Of a stretch of 64,000 nucleotides of DNA, positions 45,304 to 54,743 are shown piece after piece. Under the pieces are notes generated by a model that saw only the letters and a program-made list of their open reading frames with translations, was not told the origin of the DNA and searched no databases. The translations under genes were made by a program, and so were the position numbers. Source of the stretch: Alicyclobacillus acidocaldarius subsp. acidocaldarius Tc-4-1 (GTDB taxonomy: Bacteria; Bacillota; Bacilli; Alicyclobacillales; Alicyclobacillaceae); assembly GCF_000219875.1 (NCBI RefSeq), contig NC_017167.1, forward strand, positions 910,765 through 974,764, in the 5' to 3' direction. Position 1 is the stretch's first letter, and each line of letters starts with the position of its first letter.

Positions 45304-45387
45304 TGTCATCCCTCCTCTGTACGTGGTTCGTTCCACCGTATGCGGGTGTGCCGGGACTTGCCGCGGATGCACGCCTAGATTCCCCTG

Positions 45388-45429
45388 TTGCAATGCAAGC
45401 TCGTGTCCGATATGCTTGCTTTAGCATAT
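45388..45429 (+). promoter_or_regulatory. his operon promoter with an overlapping inverted repeat
   Basis: TTGCAA (45388-45393), 17-base spacer, TATGCT (45411-45416). The inverted repeat ATATGCT-tgcttt-AGCATAT (45410-45429) covers the -10 box and start site, the right place for a repressor. No T-box or leader peptide is apparent. Confidence 0.5.
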
Positions 45430-45484
45430 TAGCGAAGTAAAGAATGCCGCATGGGCGCAGAGAAGGCGTGGAGGCTGAAGAGGC

Positions 45485-46597
45485 ATGAATCTTACGTCAA
45501 GCGCGTGGGGTGCTCGCGCTTGGGAGGCGGTGCGCGGGTTCGCGGACCGACCCCCGGGGATGCAGGACGGGTATCCGGACTTTGCCAAGCGTCGCAGGGC
45601 GGTCGAAACGCGCCTGCTCTCGTTTGTCGAGGACGCGGGGTATGAGCCCGTGACGAGCGGGCTGTTTGAATACGTGGACACACTTTTGCGGGCGAGATCG
45701 CCAGAATCGAGCCGCGACTGGATCCGGCTCTTCGACGGCGGCGGGCACGCGGTGGCGCTCCGCCCGGAGATGACCCCGTCTATCGCGCGCATGGCGGCGC
45801 CACGCGTGGCTGCGGGGCGAACGCCGATTCGCTGGTGTTACTGCGAACGGGTGTATCGCCGCACGGACGATCCCGCCTCGCTCTCCTGGGCGAGCGGCAA
45901 AGCAGCGGAGTCGACGCAGGTCGGGATTGAGCGCATCGGCGAAGAGGCGAGCGTCGACGTGGATATGGACGTGTTGCGCCTGTTGCACGAGGCAAGCGCG
46001 GCGGCCGGCGTAAGGCGCCACCGCATCGTGGTGAGCCACGCGCGCCTGGTGCCGCGCTTGCTCGATGCGCTGGGCATCTCCGCCTCGCTTTCGCGCGCGT
46101 TCCTCGCGTGCCTGACGAGCGGAAATTATGTCCAATTTCGCGAGCTGTGGCAGCGGCATGCCGCGAGGGACGAGGATCTCCTCGCGAATCTGCTCGCGTG
46201 GTCGCCCGCTGAGCGCGACGCCGCGAAGCGAAGCCGCGAGGCGTCGCAAGGTGAGCTTGAGGCGCTGCTCCGAGACGCGGCCGACCCACGCGCGGCCGCG
46301 GACGTGAGGGACGCGTGGCGGTATCTCTGCCGCCTCGCCGATGCCCTTCACGACTCGGGCCTCGCCTCGGACGTGGTGACGTTCGATCTCGCCCTCCACC
46401 GCGAGCTGGACTACTACACAGGCCTCGTCTTCGAGATGTTCGCGCCGGGCGTCGGCGCGCCCATCGCGCAGGGCGGGCGGTACGACGAACTCTTGGCCCA
46501 ATTCGGGGCTGGCGCGCCCGCCGTCGGCTTTGCGTTCGAGGTGGAGCGCGTCATGGCCGTGCTCGAGGCGCAGGAGGAGGGGGAAGCCGGATGTTGA
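45485..46597 (+). CDS. hisZ: ATP phosphoribosyltransferase regulatory subunit
   Basis: 370 residues related to histidyl-tRNA synthetase but without its anticodon-binding domain. HisRS-like motifs remain (LFEYVDTLLRAR, ALRPEMTPSIARMAA, ELDYYTGLVFEMFAPG, GGRYDELLAQFG). HisZ binds histidine and assembles with the short HisG to make an active, feedback-regulated first enzyme of the pathway. ATG 45485 follows GGAGG. It leads the operon and overlaps hisG by 7 bases. Confidence 0.92.
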   Translation: MNLTSSAWGARAWEAVRGFADRPPGMQDGYPDFAKRRRAVETRLLSFVEDAGYEPVTSGLFEYVDTLLRARSPESSRDWIRLFDGGGHAVALRPEMTPSIARMAAPRVAAGRTPIRWCYCERVYRRTDDPASLSWASGKAAESTQVGIERIGEEASVDVDMDVLRLLHEASAAAGVRRHRIVVSHARLVPRLLDALGISASLSRAFLACLTSGNYVQFRELWQRHAARDEDLLANLLAWSPAERDAAKRSREASQGELEALLRDAADPRAAADVRDAWRYLCRLADALHDSGLASDVVTFDLALHRELDYYTGLVFEMFAPGVGAPIAQGGRYDELLAQFGAGAPAVGFAFEVERVMAVLEAQEEGEAGC

Positions 46598-47232
46598 CCG
46601 TGGCGATGGCCAAGGGGCGCACGCTGGACGACGTGGTGCCGCTCTGGCAAGAGGCCGGCATCGCGTATCCGCGCGACTGGGACGAGAGCCGTGCGCTTGT
46701 GTTCGAGATCCCTTGGCAAGACTGGACCCTGCGCTACCTCCTCGCCAAGCCCGCCGACGTGCCCACGTACGTCGCCTACGGCGTGGCCGATCTCGGCGTT
46801 GTCGGCAACGACATCCTGCTCGAGCAGGAGCGGGAGATGTACGAGTTGCTGGATCTCGGCGTCGCGCGCTGCAAGCTGTGCGTCGCGGGGCGCGAGGAGG
46901 AGCGCCGGCACGCGCCGCGGCGCGTGGCGACCAAGTACCCGAAGCTCGCCGACCGGTACTTTCGCAGCCAGGGGCACCAGGTGGAAATTGTGCCGCTCGC
47001 GGGGTCCATCGAGCTCGCGAGCGTGATTGGTCTGACGGATCGCATCTTCGATCTCGTCCAGACCGGCGAGACGCTCCGGGCCAACGGGCTCGTCGTCTTC
47101 GACGAGGTGCTCGACATCTCCGCGAGGCTCGTGGCCAACCGATCCAGCTACCGGATGAAACACCGAGAAATCTCGGCCTGCCTGGAGCGCCTCGAGGCGG
47201 CCGTCGCGAGGAGGAACGCGTATGCGCCTTGA
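46591..47232 (+). CDS. hisG: ATP phosphoribosyltransferase, short form
   Basis: 213 residues, the short form lacking the C-terminal histidine-sensing domain, which fits the presence of hisZ. Motifs: TVAMAKGRTLDD, ADVPTYVAYGVADLGVVGND and the PRPP loop DLVQTGETLRANGL. It condenses ATP and PRPP. The start is ATG 46591 with GGAGGAGGGGG upstream inside hisZ; it overlaps hisD by 11 bases. Confidence 0.95.
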   Translation: MLTVAMAKGRTLDDVVPLWQEAGIAYPRDWDESRALVFEIPWQDWTLRYLLAKPADVPTYVAYGVADLGVVGNDILLEQEREMYELLDLGVARCKLCVAGREEERRHAPRRVATKYPKLADRYFRSQGHQVEIVPLAGSIELASVIGLTDRIFDLVQTGETLRANGLVVFDEVLDISARLVANRSSYRMKHREISACLERLEAAVARRNAYAP

Positions 47233-48502
47233 CCGGGTCGACGTGATCGAACAGGCTTCGTTCAACTGGCGGCGAACGACCGGCCGCGACGCGGACGTGT
47301 GGGGGAGCGTGGCGCGCATCGTCGAGGAGGTGCGCCTGGGGGGCGACGACGCGCTGCAGCGGCTGACGAGGGCGTTGGACGGCGTGGACGCGCCCTTGCG
47401 CGTGCCGCAGGAGGCGATGGAGGCCGCGTTTCGCGCGCTTCGCGCCGAGGTGCGGGAGGCGCTCGCGCGCGCGGCGGAGCGCATCCGCCGCTTTCACGAG
47501 GCACAGCTGCCGAACGACATCGTCATCCGGGGCGAGGATGGCGAGACGCTCGAGATGCTGTGGCGACCGCTCCACCGCGTCGGCGTGTACGCGCCCGGGG
47601 GCCGAGCGGCCTACCCATCGACCGTGCTGATGGACGTCATCCCCGCACAAGTGGCGGGTGTCCGCTCCATCGCCCTCGTGTCGCCGCCGGGGCCGGACGG
47701 CCTGCCTCACCCGGCGGTCCTCGCCGCGGCGCACCTCGTCGGGATCGAGGAGATGTACGCGGTGGGCGGTGCTCAGGCCGTGGCGGCGCTCGCGTACGGC
47801 ACCGAGACCATCGCCAGAGTGGACAAGATCGTCGGGCCGGGGAACGTGTACGTGGCGACGGCGAAGCGGATGGTGATGGGCGACGTCGGGATCGACAGCA
47901 TCGCCGGGCCGACCGAGGTGGTGGTGGTGGCGGACGAGACGGCGAACCCGGCGTATGTGGCGGCGGATCTGCTCGCCCAGGCGGAGCACGACGTGGAGGC
48001 GGGGGCCGTGTGCCTGAGCCCGTCTCGCGCGCTGCTCGAGCGGGTGCACGCCGAGATCGTGCGGCAGCTGGCGGCGTTGCCGCGGGTGGACATCGCGCGC
48101 GAGGCGCTGGAGCGCCACGGGGCGCTCGTCTGCGTGAAAAGTCTCCAGGATGCGGTCGATCTCGTCAACGACATGGCGCCGGAGCACGTGGAAGTGATGA
48201 CGGAGGACCCGCGGCGCGTGCTGGACGGACTTCGCACCGCGGGGGCGGTGTTTCTCGGCCCCTACACGCCGGAACCGGTGGGCGACTACTTCGCCGGGAC
48301 CAATCACGTGCTGCCGACGCACGGCAGCGCGCGGTTCTCGAGCGGGCTCGGGACGCTCGATTTCATGCGCCGGATGACGGCCGCCACCTACACGGCGGAG
48401 ACGCTCGCTCGCCACGCGCGCTACATCGAGGTGCTGGCGGAGGCCGAATCGCTCACCGCGCATCGGGACGCGGTGCGCATCCGCAGGGAGGAGTTGCGAT
48501 GA
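47222..48502 (+). CDS. hisD: histidinol dehydrogenase
   Basis: 426 residues. Conserved VGVYAPGGRAAYPSTVLM, YAVGGAQAVAALAYGTE, IAGPTEVVVVAD and AQAEHD (zinc/substrate). It oxidises L-histidinol to histidine in two NAD-dependent steps, the end of the pathway. ATG 47222 overlaps hisG; the stop overlaps the hisB start (ATGA). Confidence 0.95.
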   Translation: MRLDRVDVIEQASFNWRRTTGRDADVWGSVARIVEEVRLGGDDALQRLTRALDGVDAPLRVPQEAMEAAFRALRAEVREALARAAERIRRFHEAQLPNDIVIRGEDGETLEMLWRPLHRVGVYAPGGRAAYPSTVLMDVIPAQVAGVRSIALVSPPGPDGLPHPAVLAAAHLVGIEEMYAVGGAQAVAALAYGTETIARVDKIVGPGNVYVATAKRMVMGDVGIDSIAGPTEVVVVADETANPAYVAADLLAQAEHDVEAGAVCLSPSRALLERVHAEIVRQLAALPRVDIAREALERHGALVCVKSLQDAVDLVNDMAPEHVEVMTEDPRRVLDGLRTAGAVFLGPYTPEPVGDYFAGTNHVLPTHGSARFSSGLGTLDFMRRMTAATYTAETLARHARYIEVLAEAESLTAHRDAVRIRREELR

Positions 48503-49104
48503 GTTCGAGCATGGAACGCCCCACCTTTTCCGCGGCCATCGAGCGCGAGACCGGCGAGACCTCGGTTCGCCTTTCGCTCAACCTGCACGGTCAGGGCCGC
48601 GCATTGATGGACTTCCCTGTCCCCTTTTTGCGCCACATGCTGCATTTGTTTACGGTGCACGGGTCTTTCGACCTCACCGTCTCGGCGACCGGCGATGTGG
48701 ACGTGGATGACCACCACCTCGTCGAGGACATCGGGCTGTGCTTGGGCCGCGCCATCCGCGAGGCGCTCGGCAACAAGGCGGGCATCCGCCGCTACGGAGA
48801 GCGCCACGTGCCCATGGACGAGACGCTCGCGCGGGCCGTGATCGACCTGTCCGGCCGGCCGGCGTTCGTCCTCCACGCCCGGTTCACGGACGCGCGCATC
48901 GGCACGTTTCCGACCGAACTGGTGCACGAGTTCTTCAAGTCGGTAGCGAACGAGGCCCGGATGGCGCTGCACCTCGCGGTCCTGTACGGCGAGAACAACC
49001 ACCACATGGCGGAAGCCTTGTTTAAGGCGTTCGGCCAGGCGCTGCGCGAGGCGGTCGAGGTGACGGAAGGCGGCGTGCGAAGCAGCAAGGGGGTGCTGGA
49101 ATGA
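48499..49104 (+). CDS. hisB: imidazoleglycerol-phosphate dehydratase
   Basis: 201 residues, monofunctional HisB without the phosphatase domain. Metal-binding motifs are DVDDHHLVEDIGLCLG and ENNHHMAEALFKAFGQAL. ATG 48499 follows GGGAGGAG and overlaps the hisD stop; its own stop overlaps hisH (ATGA). The much longer open frame from 47299 is only the +1 shadow of hisD. Confidence 0.95.
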   Translation: MSSSMERPTFSAAIERETGETSVRLSLNLHGQGRALMDFPVPFLRHMLHLFTVHGSFDLTVSATGDVDVDDHHLVEDIGLCLGRAIREALGNKAGIRRYGERHVPMDETLARAVIDLSGRPAFVLHARFTDARIGTFPTELVHEFFKSVANEARMALHLAVLYGENNHHMAEALFKAFGQALREAVEVTEGGVRSSKGVLE

Positions 49105-49763
49105 TCATCGTGCTCGATCCCGGCATTGGCAACCTTCACAGCGTGCTTGGGGGGCTTCGCCGCGTGGGCAGCGAGGGACGCGTGGTGGCGTCGCGCAGCG
49201 AATGGGAGGCGGCGATGGGCGAAGAACGTGCCGTGCAGGGCGTCATCCTGCCCGGCGTGGGAGCGTTCGGCGACGCCATGAGCCAGATGCGCCTCCGGGG
49301 CCTGTGCGACGTGGTGCGAGACGCCGTGGCGCGGTCCATCCCGCTTCTTGGCATCTGCCTCGGCATGCAGCTTCTGTTCACGAGTTCGGAGGAGCATGGC
49401 GTCTTCCGCGGGCTGGATCTCGTCCCCGGGCACGTGGTCCGCTTCCCCGATGGGGCGAAGGTGCCGCACATGGGGTGGAACAGCCTCGAGGTGCGCGCGC
49501 CCCGTCACCCGCTTTTGCGCGACGTGCGGGAGGGGGATTACGTGTACTTCGTGCACTCCTACTACGCCGTCGCGGAGCGAGGCGAGGACGTGATCGCGAG
49601 CACGTCGTACGCCGGCGTGGATGTGCCCGCGGTGGTGGCGCGCGTCGGCGTGATGGGCACGCAGTTTCATCCCGAGAAGAGCGGTCCGGTGGGCGAGCGC
49701 ATCCTCGCGAATTTCGTGCGCATTGCGGCGTATCCGGCGTTGCTCGAGGGGGTGCGCCCATGA
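49101..49763 (+). CDS. hisH: imidazole glycerol phosphate synthase, glutaminase subunit
   Basis: 220 residues, a class I glutamine amidotransferase. The nucleophile Cys is in LLGICLGMQLLF and the His/Glu pair in GTQFHPEKSG. It supplies ammonia to HisF. It begins at ATG 49101 in the hisB stop and its stop overlaps the hisA start. Confidence 0.94.
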   Translation: MIIVLDPGIGNLHSVLGGLRRVGSEGRVVASRSEWEAAMGEERAVQGVILPGVGAFGDAMSQMRLRGLCDVVRDAVARSIPLLGICLGMQLLFTSSEEHGVFRGLDLVPGHVVRFPDGAKVPHMGWNSLEVRAPRHPLLRDVREGDYVYFVHSYYAVAERGEDVIASTSYAGVDVPAVVARVGVMGTQFHPEKSGPVGERILANFVRIAAYPALLEGVRP

Positions 49764-50518
49764 GCGGGCTAGGGTTCACGGTCTACCCGGCCATCGACAT
49801 CCTGGGTGGTGAAGTGGTTCGCCTACGCCAGGGCGACTACCAGCAGGTCACGCGCTACGAGGGACACCCGGCAGAGGTCGCCGGGCGCCTGTGCGACGCG
49901 GGCGCTCGCTTCTTGCACGTGGTCGATCTCGACGCCGCCCGCTCCGGCCAAAGCGAGAACGAGCGGGCGGTGCGCTCCATAGTCGAGACGGCCGCATCCT
50001 ACGGCGCAGCGGTGCAGGTGGGCGGCGGCATTCGCACGCGGGAAGCCATCGCCCGATGGCTGGAGGCGGGCGTGGCGCGCGTCGTCATCGGCACCGCGGT
50101 GCGAAATGTCGAGCTTGTGGCGGAATGGGCGCAGGAGTTCGGCGGCCATCGGCTCGTCGCAGGGCTCGACGGCCGCAAGGGGCGCCTCGCGGTGTCCGGC
50201 TGGCTGGAAGAGACCGAGTGGTCCATCTTCGATCTCGCCCGCGAGCTCGCCAAAGTCGGTCTCGTCCAGGCGCTCGTGACCGACGTCGAGCGCGACGGCA
50301 CCGGCGAAGGCCCGAATCTGGATCTGGCGCTTGGCGTGCAGCAGTCGGGGCTTTTTGCCATCACCTCGGGGGGCATCGGTTCTATCGACGACGTCGTGGC
50401 GGCGCGCCGGGCGGGCCTCGCTGGGGCCGTGATCGGCAAGGCGCTGCACGATGGGCGCATCCATCTCGGCGAACTGTTTCAGCGCCTCGCGCAGGAAGAG
50501 GAGGGAGGCGCGTGCTGA
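49760..50518 (+). CDS. hisA: ProFAR isomerase
   Basis: 252 residues, a (beta/alpha)8 barrel: [14 protein letters not shown] with the N-terminal catalytic Asp, VGGGIRTRE, and [13 protein letters not shown] with the second Asp, then [10 protein letters not shown]. It isomerises ProFAR to PRFAR. ATG 49760 overlaps the hisH stop; the last 7 bases overlap hisF. Confidence 0.94.
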   Translation: MSGLGFTVYPAIDILGGEVVRLRQGDYQQVTRYEGHPAEVAGRLCDAGARFLHVVDLDAARSGQSENERAVRSIVETAASYGAAVQVGGGIRTREAIARWLEAGVARVVIGTAVRNVELVAEWAQEFGGHRLVAGLDGRKGRLAVSGWLEETEWSIFDLARELAKVGLVQALVTDVERDGTGEGPNLDLALGVQQSGLFAITSGGIGSIDDVVAARRAGLAGAVIGKALHDGRIHLGELFQRLAQEEEGGAC

Positions 50519-51282
50519 CCAAGCGCATCATTCCGTGTTTCGACGTGCTCGACGGCCGCGTGGTGAAGCACGTGAGCTTCTTGGAGAACCGAAGGGACGC
50601 GGGCGATCCGGTGGAGTTGGCGGAGGCGTACTGCCGCGAAGGCGCAGACGAGCTTGTGCTGCTCGACATCTCCGCGTCCAGCGAGGGGCGCCTCGCCATG
50701 CTGCGGGTGGTGGAGCAGGTGGCCGCGCGGGTCAATGTGCCGCTCACCGTGGGCGGCGGCGTGTCCACCGTCGAGGACGTGCGACGACTGCTCCTCTCCG
50801 GCGCGGACAAGGTCTCGATGAACACCGGGGCATATCGGAATCACCGGCTCATCAAGGAATCCGCGTGGCGGTTTGGCGAACAATGCGTCGTCGTGGCCAT
50901 CGACGCGCGCTGGAGCGAGCCTCTCGGCCGCTACGAGGTGATGCTTCAGGGCGGCAAAGTGGGGACCGGCACGGACGCGGTGGAGTGGGCCAAGCGCGCG
51001 GCGCAACTTGGCGCGGGAGAAATTCTTTTGACCAGCTTTCGGAAGGATGGCACCAAGTCGGGCTACGATCTCGACTTGACCCGCCGCGTGGCAGACGCGG
51101 TCCGCGTGCCGGTCATCGCGAGCGGCGGGGCCGGATCGATGAAACATTTCGCTCAGGTCCTGACGGAAGGCGGCGCGGACGCGGCGCTCGCCGCGAGCGT
51201 GTTTCACTTTGGGGAGATTGCCATTCCGGCGTTGAAGCAGTATCTGCGCGACAGGGGGGTGCCGGTGCGGTGGCCGCTGTGA
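50512..51282 (+). CDS. hisF: imidazole glycerol phosphate synthase, cyclase subunit
   Basis: 256 residues, (beta/alpha)8 barrel: [15 protein letters not shown] with the N-terminal catalytic Asp, [35 protein letters not shown] with the second Asp, and [10 protein letters not shown]. It closes the imidazole ring using ammonia from HisH. GTG 50512 follows GAGGGAGG. Confidence 0.94.
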   Translation: MLTKRIIPCFDVLDGRVVKHVSFLENRRDAGDPVELAEAYCREGADELVLLDISASSEGRLAMLRVVEQVAARVNVPLTVGGGVSTVEDVRRLLLSGADKVSMNTGAYRNHRLIKESAWRFGEQCVVVAIDARWSEPLGRYEVMLQGGKVGTGTDAVEWAKRAAQLGAGEILLTSFRKDGTKSGYDLDLTRRVADAVRVPVIASGGAGSMKHFAQVLTEGGADAALAASVFHFGEIAIPALKQYLRDRGVPVRWPL

Positions 51283-52034
51283 AGGGAGAGGTGGAACTCG
51301 CGCGGGTCCGCTATGACGCGGCCACGGGCCTCGTGCCTGTGGTGGCCCAGGACGCCGAAACGGGTGACGTGTTGATGCTCGCCTACGCGGACCGCGAGGC
51401 GGTGAAGCGGACGCTTGCGACGGGCTACGCCTGGTATTACAGCCGATCCCGTCGGGCGTACTGGCGCAAGGGTGCGACGTCAGGCAACGTGCAGCGCGTG
51501 GTGGAGGTGCGGGTGGACTGCGACGGTGACGCCGTGCTGTACAGGGTGGTGCCCGAGGGACCCGCTTGCCACACGGGAGAGCAGGTGTGTTTTTATCGCC
51601 GCCTGGTGCCGGACGGGGTTTCGTCGGAGGCGGCGAAGGAGGTGGGCCCGAACCCCGAAGGCGCAGCGGTTCGCGCGGAAGAAGGCGATGTGCCCGCGGC
51701 GAGCGACGCGTCCGGCGATGTGCCCGGGAACGTGGCGTGGGATGAATCGGCGCTGGCGAGATTGTGGGGCGTGATCGACAGCCGCTACCGCGAGCGGCCG
51801 GATGGGAGCTACACGACGTACCTTTTCACACACGGCGCGGAGCGGATGGGCAAGAAGATTGGCGAAGAGGCGGTGGAGGTGGCGCTCGCGGGCCTGAAGG
51901 CCGAGCGCGACGCGACGGCGAAGGCCGAGGTGGCGGCCGAATCCGCGGATCTGTTGTATCACCTGCTTGTCCTGTGGCGCCACGTGGGCGTCCAGCCTGC
52001 CGACGTGTGGCAGGTTCTCGAGAAGCGGGCGTAG
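51270..52034 (+). CDS. hisIE: bifunctional PR-AMP cyclohydrolase / PR-ATP pyrophosphatase
   Basis: 254 residues. HisI domain first (zinc/magnesium site [14 protein letters not shown] and [11 protein letters not shown]). An acidic, Ala-rich linker of about 50 residues follows, in which GDVP occurs twice. The HisE domain is last ([41 protein letters not shown]). It performs pathway steps 2 and 3. Start GTG 51270 with AGGGGGG upstream overlaps hisF by 13 bases; GTG 51291 is an alternative. The linker is longer than usual. Confidence 0.93.
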   Translation: MAAVKGEVELARVRYDAATGLVPVVAQDAETGDVLMLAYADREAVKRTLATGYAWYYSRSRRAYWRKGATSGNVQRVVEVRVDCDGDAVLYRVVPEGPACHTGEQVCFYRRLVPDGVSSEAAKEVGPNPEGAAVRAEEGDVPAASDASGDVPGNVAWDESALARLWGVIDSRYRERPDGSYTTYLFTHGAERMGKKIGEEAVEVALAGLKAERDATAKAEVAAESADLLYHLLVLWRHVGVQPADVWQVLEKRA

Positions 52035-52125
52035 GGCCCGCGAGAGGGTAAGAGACGGGAGCCTGCAAATTGGCGGGCGCACCATTCCACCTTCATGCAT
52101 TCGATACAGCATGGAGGTGGAAAAC

Positions 52126-52365
52126 ATGGTGGTCATCCTACATCCGCTGGTCACGGGCAGCGCCGAGATCGTCGTGAACGCGGGGAGCAGTTCGGACGAA
52201 CGCGTCGTGATTGCCGACTTCCTCGGCATGACGGTCGGCGATGTGATTCGCAAGTTGGAGCGGAACGGCTATCGACTGACGTTTGTCACGGATCACTATC
52301 TCGTGCTCGAGCGGCGGGCGACATCCCTGCCACGCGCGCGCAAGGGGCCCACGATGTTCCGTTAG
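52126..52365 (+). CDS. small hypothetical protein, 79 residues
   Basis: ATG 52126 lies 5 bases after GGAGGTGG (52113-52120), a strong start signal. The product begins MVVILHPLVTGSAEIVV, has a compact alpha/beta composition (FLGMTVGDVIRKLERNGYRLTFV) and ends in a basic tail. It sits 91 bases after the his operon and may be its last gene or independent. No family is recognised. Confidence 0.65.
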   Translation: MVVILHPLVTGSAEIVVNAGSSSDERVVIADFLGMTVGDVIRKLERNGYRLTFVTDHYLVLERRATSLPRARKGPTMFR

Positions 52366-52443
52366 GTGTGAAATGCGGAAGACATGGGGGCTTGAGTTGA
52401 GCCGGTCGCTCGGCGTAGATTAGCTACGGAGGGGGCCGGCTCG

Positions 52444-53361
52444 TTGCGTATTCCGAAATGGGGATTGTTTGCACTGCTCATCTTTGCCAATCTGATTTGG
52501 TCCGCGAGCTTCACGGCGACGGGGCTTGCGGCCGAGAGCTTCTCGCCGCCGCTCATCGTGATGGCGCGCATGGTCGTCGGCGGGCTCGTTCTCATGCCCT
52601 TTGTCGTGCGCGACGTGCGCCTCGGGGTCTGGACGTGGAAGAAGGCGCTCCGCATCTCGCTCCTTGGCCTTCTCGGCTTCACGCTCCCTGTGACCATGGA
52701 GACGGAGGGAATCCGCGCGTCGTCGCCGGCGCTCGGCGCGGTGTCGATTGCGCTCGAGCCACTTCTGACCCTCGTGGTCTCGGCGCTCGCGTTTCGGACG
52801 CCGCTTGGCCCGCGCAGATGGTTCGCCATGATGTTGGCGGCCACAGGCGCGTGGGTGGTTGCCGGTTGCCCGAGGCCCGGGTTTGCGGGCTACCTTTTGG
52901 GAGATCTCCTCATGCTCGGCGCCGTCGCCTGTTACGCCATCTACAACGCCATTTCGGGGAGGCTGACGGCCGACGTCTCCGCGGCGAGCGCGACCTCCAT
53001 CATGCTGTTGGCCGCAGGCATCGGCTGTATACCGCTGTATGCGTGGACGGGGCATGCCTGGCCGCACCACGTCACGCCGGTGAGCCTTTGGAGCCTCGTA
53101 TTTCTCGCGTTTTTCGCGACCGCCGCGGCCTATTTGATCTGGATTTTCGTCCTGCAGGATCACGACGTGGCGAGCGCGGCCATCACGCTGTATCTGCAGC
53201 CCGTGTTTGGCGTCCTGATTTCGGTTGTCGTCACTGGGGAACGGCCGTCTGCGCTGTTTTACGCTGGTGGCGCGATGATCCTCCTGGCGCTCTTCCTCGG
53301 TCAACACCGGGGGCAGGCGAAGACGGTCACCGCGTCGGAAATGGAGCGCGCGTCGATGTGA
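52444..53361 (+). CDS. EamA/DMT-family transporter
   Basis: 305 residues, about ten helices in two EamA repeats (LLIFANLIWSASFTATGLAAE to MILLALFLGQHRG). The motif PALGAVSIALEPLLTLVVSALAF is typical of RhaT/YdcZ-like drug and metabolite transporters. The substrate is unknown. TTG 52444 has GGAGGGGG upstream. It is the third EamA protein in the window. Confidence 0.87.
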   Translation: MRIPKWGLFALLIFANLIWSASFTATGLAAESFSPPLIVMARMVVGGLVLMPFVVRDVRLGVWTWKKALRISLLGLLGFTLPVTMETEGIRASSPALGAVSIALEPLLTLVVSALAFRTPLGPRRWFAMMLAATGAWVVAGCPRPGFAGYLLGDLLMLGAVACYAIYNAISGRLTADVSAASATSIMLLAAGIGCIPLYAWTGHAWPHHVTPVSLWSLVFLAFFATAAAYLIWIFVLQDHDVASAAITLYLQPVFGVLISVVVTGERPSALFYAGGAMILLALFLGQHRGQAKTVTASEMERASM

Positions 53362-53422
53362 CGGTGCTGCTCCATGTCAGCGGTTTTCAAACCCTTCAGA
53401 CCTGAGTGGAATAGAACCAAAT

Positions 53423-53677
53423 TTGCGGGTTTCGTTGACCGATATGGACTATAACGGGCGGGTCTTGAGCATGTCGGACACCTTCACATCCATCGTCGTG
53501 ACGGCGAGTTCGGTCGCCATCGGTTGGGCGGCGGCACACCTGTCAATCGATACCGTCTACGTGACTTGGGGGCCCGTCACAGCCCTCATCGCAGTGGCCA
53601 TTCTCATGGCGCTTCGCCAGTGGCTCCGCGGGCAATCCGCCATCTCATCCGCCGCAGACCCTCCTTCCGCGCCGTGA
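53423..53677 (+). pseudogene. probable C-terminal remnant of an MFS permease
   Basis: 84 codons from TTG 53423 (ATG 53444 also in frame). The segment DYNGRVLSMSDTFTSIVVTASSVAIGWAA followed by a second hydrophobic stretch (PVTALIAVAILMALRQWL) resembles the end of an MFS_3-type exporter, where GRVxS precedes the last two helices. The preceding helices are missing: upstream is the unrelated EamA gene. No ribosome binding site fits. It could alternatively be a genuine two-helix protein. Confidence 0.45.
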
Positions 53678-53680
53678 AAA

Positions 53681-53706
53681 GGAGCGAGCGCAAAGGCGCT
53701 CGCTCC
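53681..53706. terminator. terminator shared by convergent genes
   Basis: Perfect 10-bp stem GGAGCGAGCG / CGCTCGCTCC with loop CAAAGG. On the minus strand TTTTC follows, so it mainly ends the quinone-oxidoreductase-like transcript. Confidence 0.8.
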
Positions 53707-53717
53707 CTGTGCCTTCT

Positions 53718-54743
53718 TCAGAATCCCGAGAGCACGATTTTGCCAATGGTCCTGCCGGATTCGATCTTCGCATGCGCCTTCCGCAGATTCTCCGCATTGA
53801 TGGGCGACAGGTGTTCCGTCATGGTGCTTTGAATCTCGCCCGCGTCGACGAGATCGGCCACTCGATTCAGGATGTCGCGCTGTCTGGCCATGTCCGCCGT
53901 CTGGTACCGCGGCCGCGTGAACATCAGTTCCCACGCGAACGTCACGCTCTTGCCAAACAGGAGTTCCAGATTGAGCAGCGTGCTCGTCTCCACGATGGAG
54001 CAGATCTTGCCCTGTGGCGCAATGACGTCCGCCATCGGCTCCCAGTGCTTGTCGGTGGAGTTGAGGCAGAGGATGGCGTCGACGTCGCGGAAGCCGAGCG
54101 CTTCGAGCTGCGGCCGGAAGGGGCGCGTGTGATCGAGGATGTGATCCGCGCCGTGCCGCAAGGCCCATTCCTTGGTCTCCGGCCTGGACGCCGTGCCGAT
54201 GACCGTGAACCCGGCGCGCTTGGCCAACTGGGTCGCGATGGAGCCCACGCCGCCAGCCGCACCGATGATGAGCAGCGATGTGCCGCGATTCGCGCCGGGG
54301 TCGAGCGAGAACCCGAGTCGATCCTCTAGCGCTTCCCAGGCCGTCAGACTCGTCAGCGGGAGTGCGGCGGCTTCGGCAAAGCTGAGCGCCTTCGGCTTGC
54401 GGCCCACGATGCGCTCGTCGACGAGGTGGTACTCCGCGTTCGTGCCTTGCCGCACGTTGCTGCCGGCGTAAAACACCTCGTCGCCTGGCTTGTACCACTG
54501 GCACTCCGGCCCCGTTTCGACGACAATTCCAGCGGCGTCAAAGCCGAGGATTTTGGGCGTGGATTCCACCCTGTCTTTTGGCGCGCGGATCTTTGTATCG
54601 ACGGGATTCACGGAGACAGCCTGGATCTGCACCAACAAATCGCGCCCTTGCGGGCGGGGGCGCTCCACCTCCAGGTCCAGCAGGCTCTCCGGATCCGAGA
54701 TGGGCAGGTATCGATACAGGCCTACCGCTTTCATCTTCGCCAC
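53718..54743 (-). CDS. quinone-oxidoreductase/zeta-crystallin-like dehydrogenase (zinc-free MDR)
   Basis: 341 residues. VNPVDTKIRAP and GFDAAGIVVE mark the YhdH/quinone reductase branch of the MDR family; NADPH motif IIGAAGGVGSIATQLAKRAG. No zinc-ligand cysteines. Likely NADPH-dependent reduction of a quinone or activated alkene. The start is GTG 54743 with GAGGAGG 8 bases upstream; ATG 54749 is too close to that site but possible. It is divergent from the APC permease gene. Confidence 0.87.
   Translation of the reverse strand: MAKMKAVGLYRYLPISDPESLLDLEVERPRPQGRDLLVQIQAVSVNPVDTKIRAPKDRVESTPKILGFDAAGIVVETGPECQWYKPGDEVFYAGSNVRQGTNAEYHLVDERIVGRKPKALSFAEAAALPLTSLTAWEALEDRLGFSLDPGANRGTSLLIIGAAGGVGSIATQLAKRAGFTVIGTASRPETKEWALRHGADHILDHTRPFRPQLEALGFRDVDAILCLNSTDKHWEPMADVIAPQGKICSIVETSTLLNLELLFGKSVTFAWELMFTRPRYQTADMARQRDILNRVADLVDAGEIQSTMTEHLSPINAENLRKAHAKIESGRTIGKIVLSGF

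Noticed and set aside
45497-48463. 988-codon open frame on the minus strand
   Set aside because: It is antisense to hisZ, hisG and hisD, has an Arg/His-rich composition typical of complements of GC-rich genes, and has no start signal.
47299-49104. 601-codon plus-strand frame covering hisD and hisB
   Set aside because: The first 400 codons are the frame-shifted shadow of hisD with Gly/Arg-rich nonsense; only the part from ATG 48499 is HisB.
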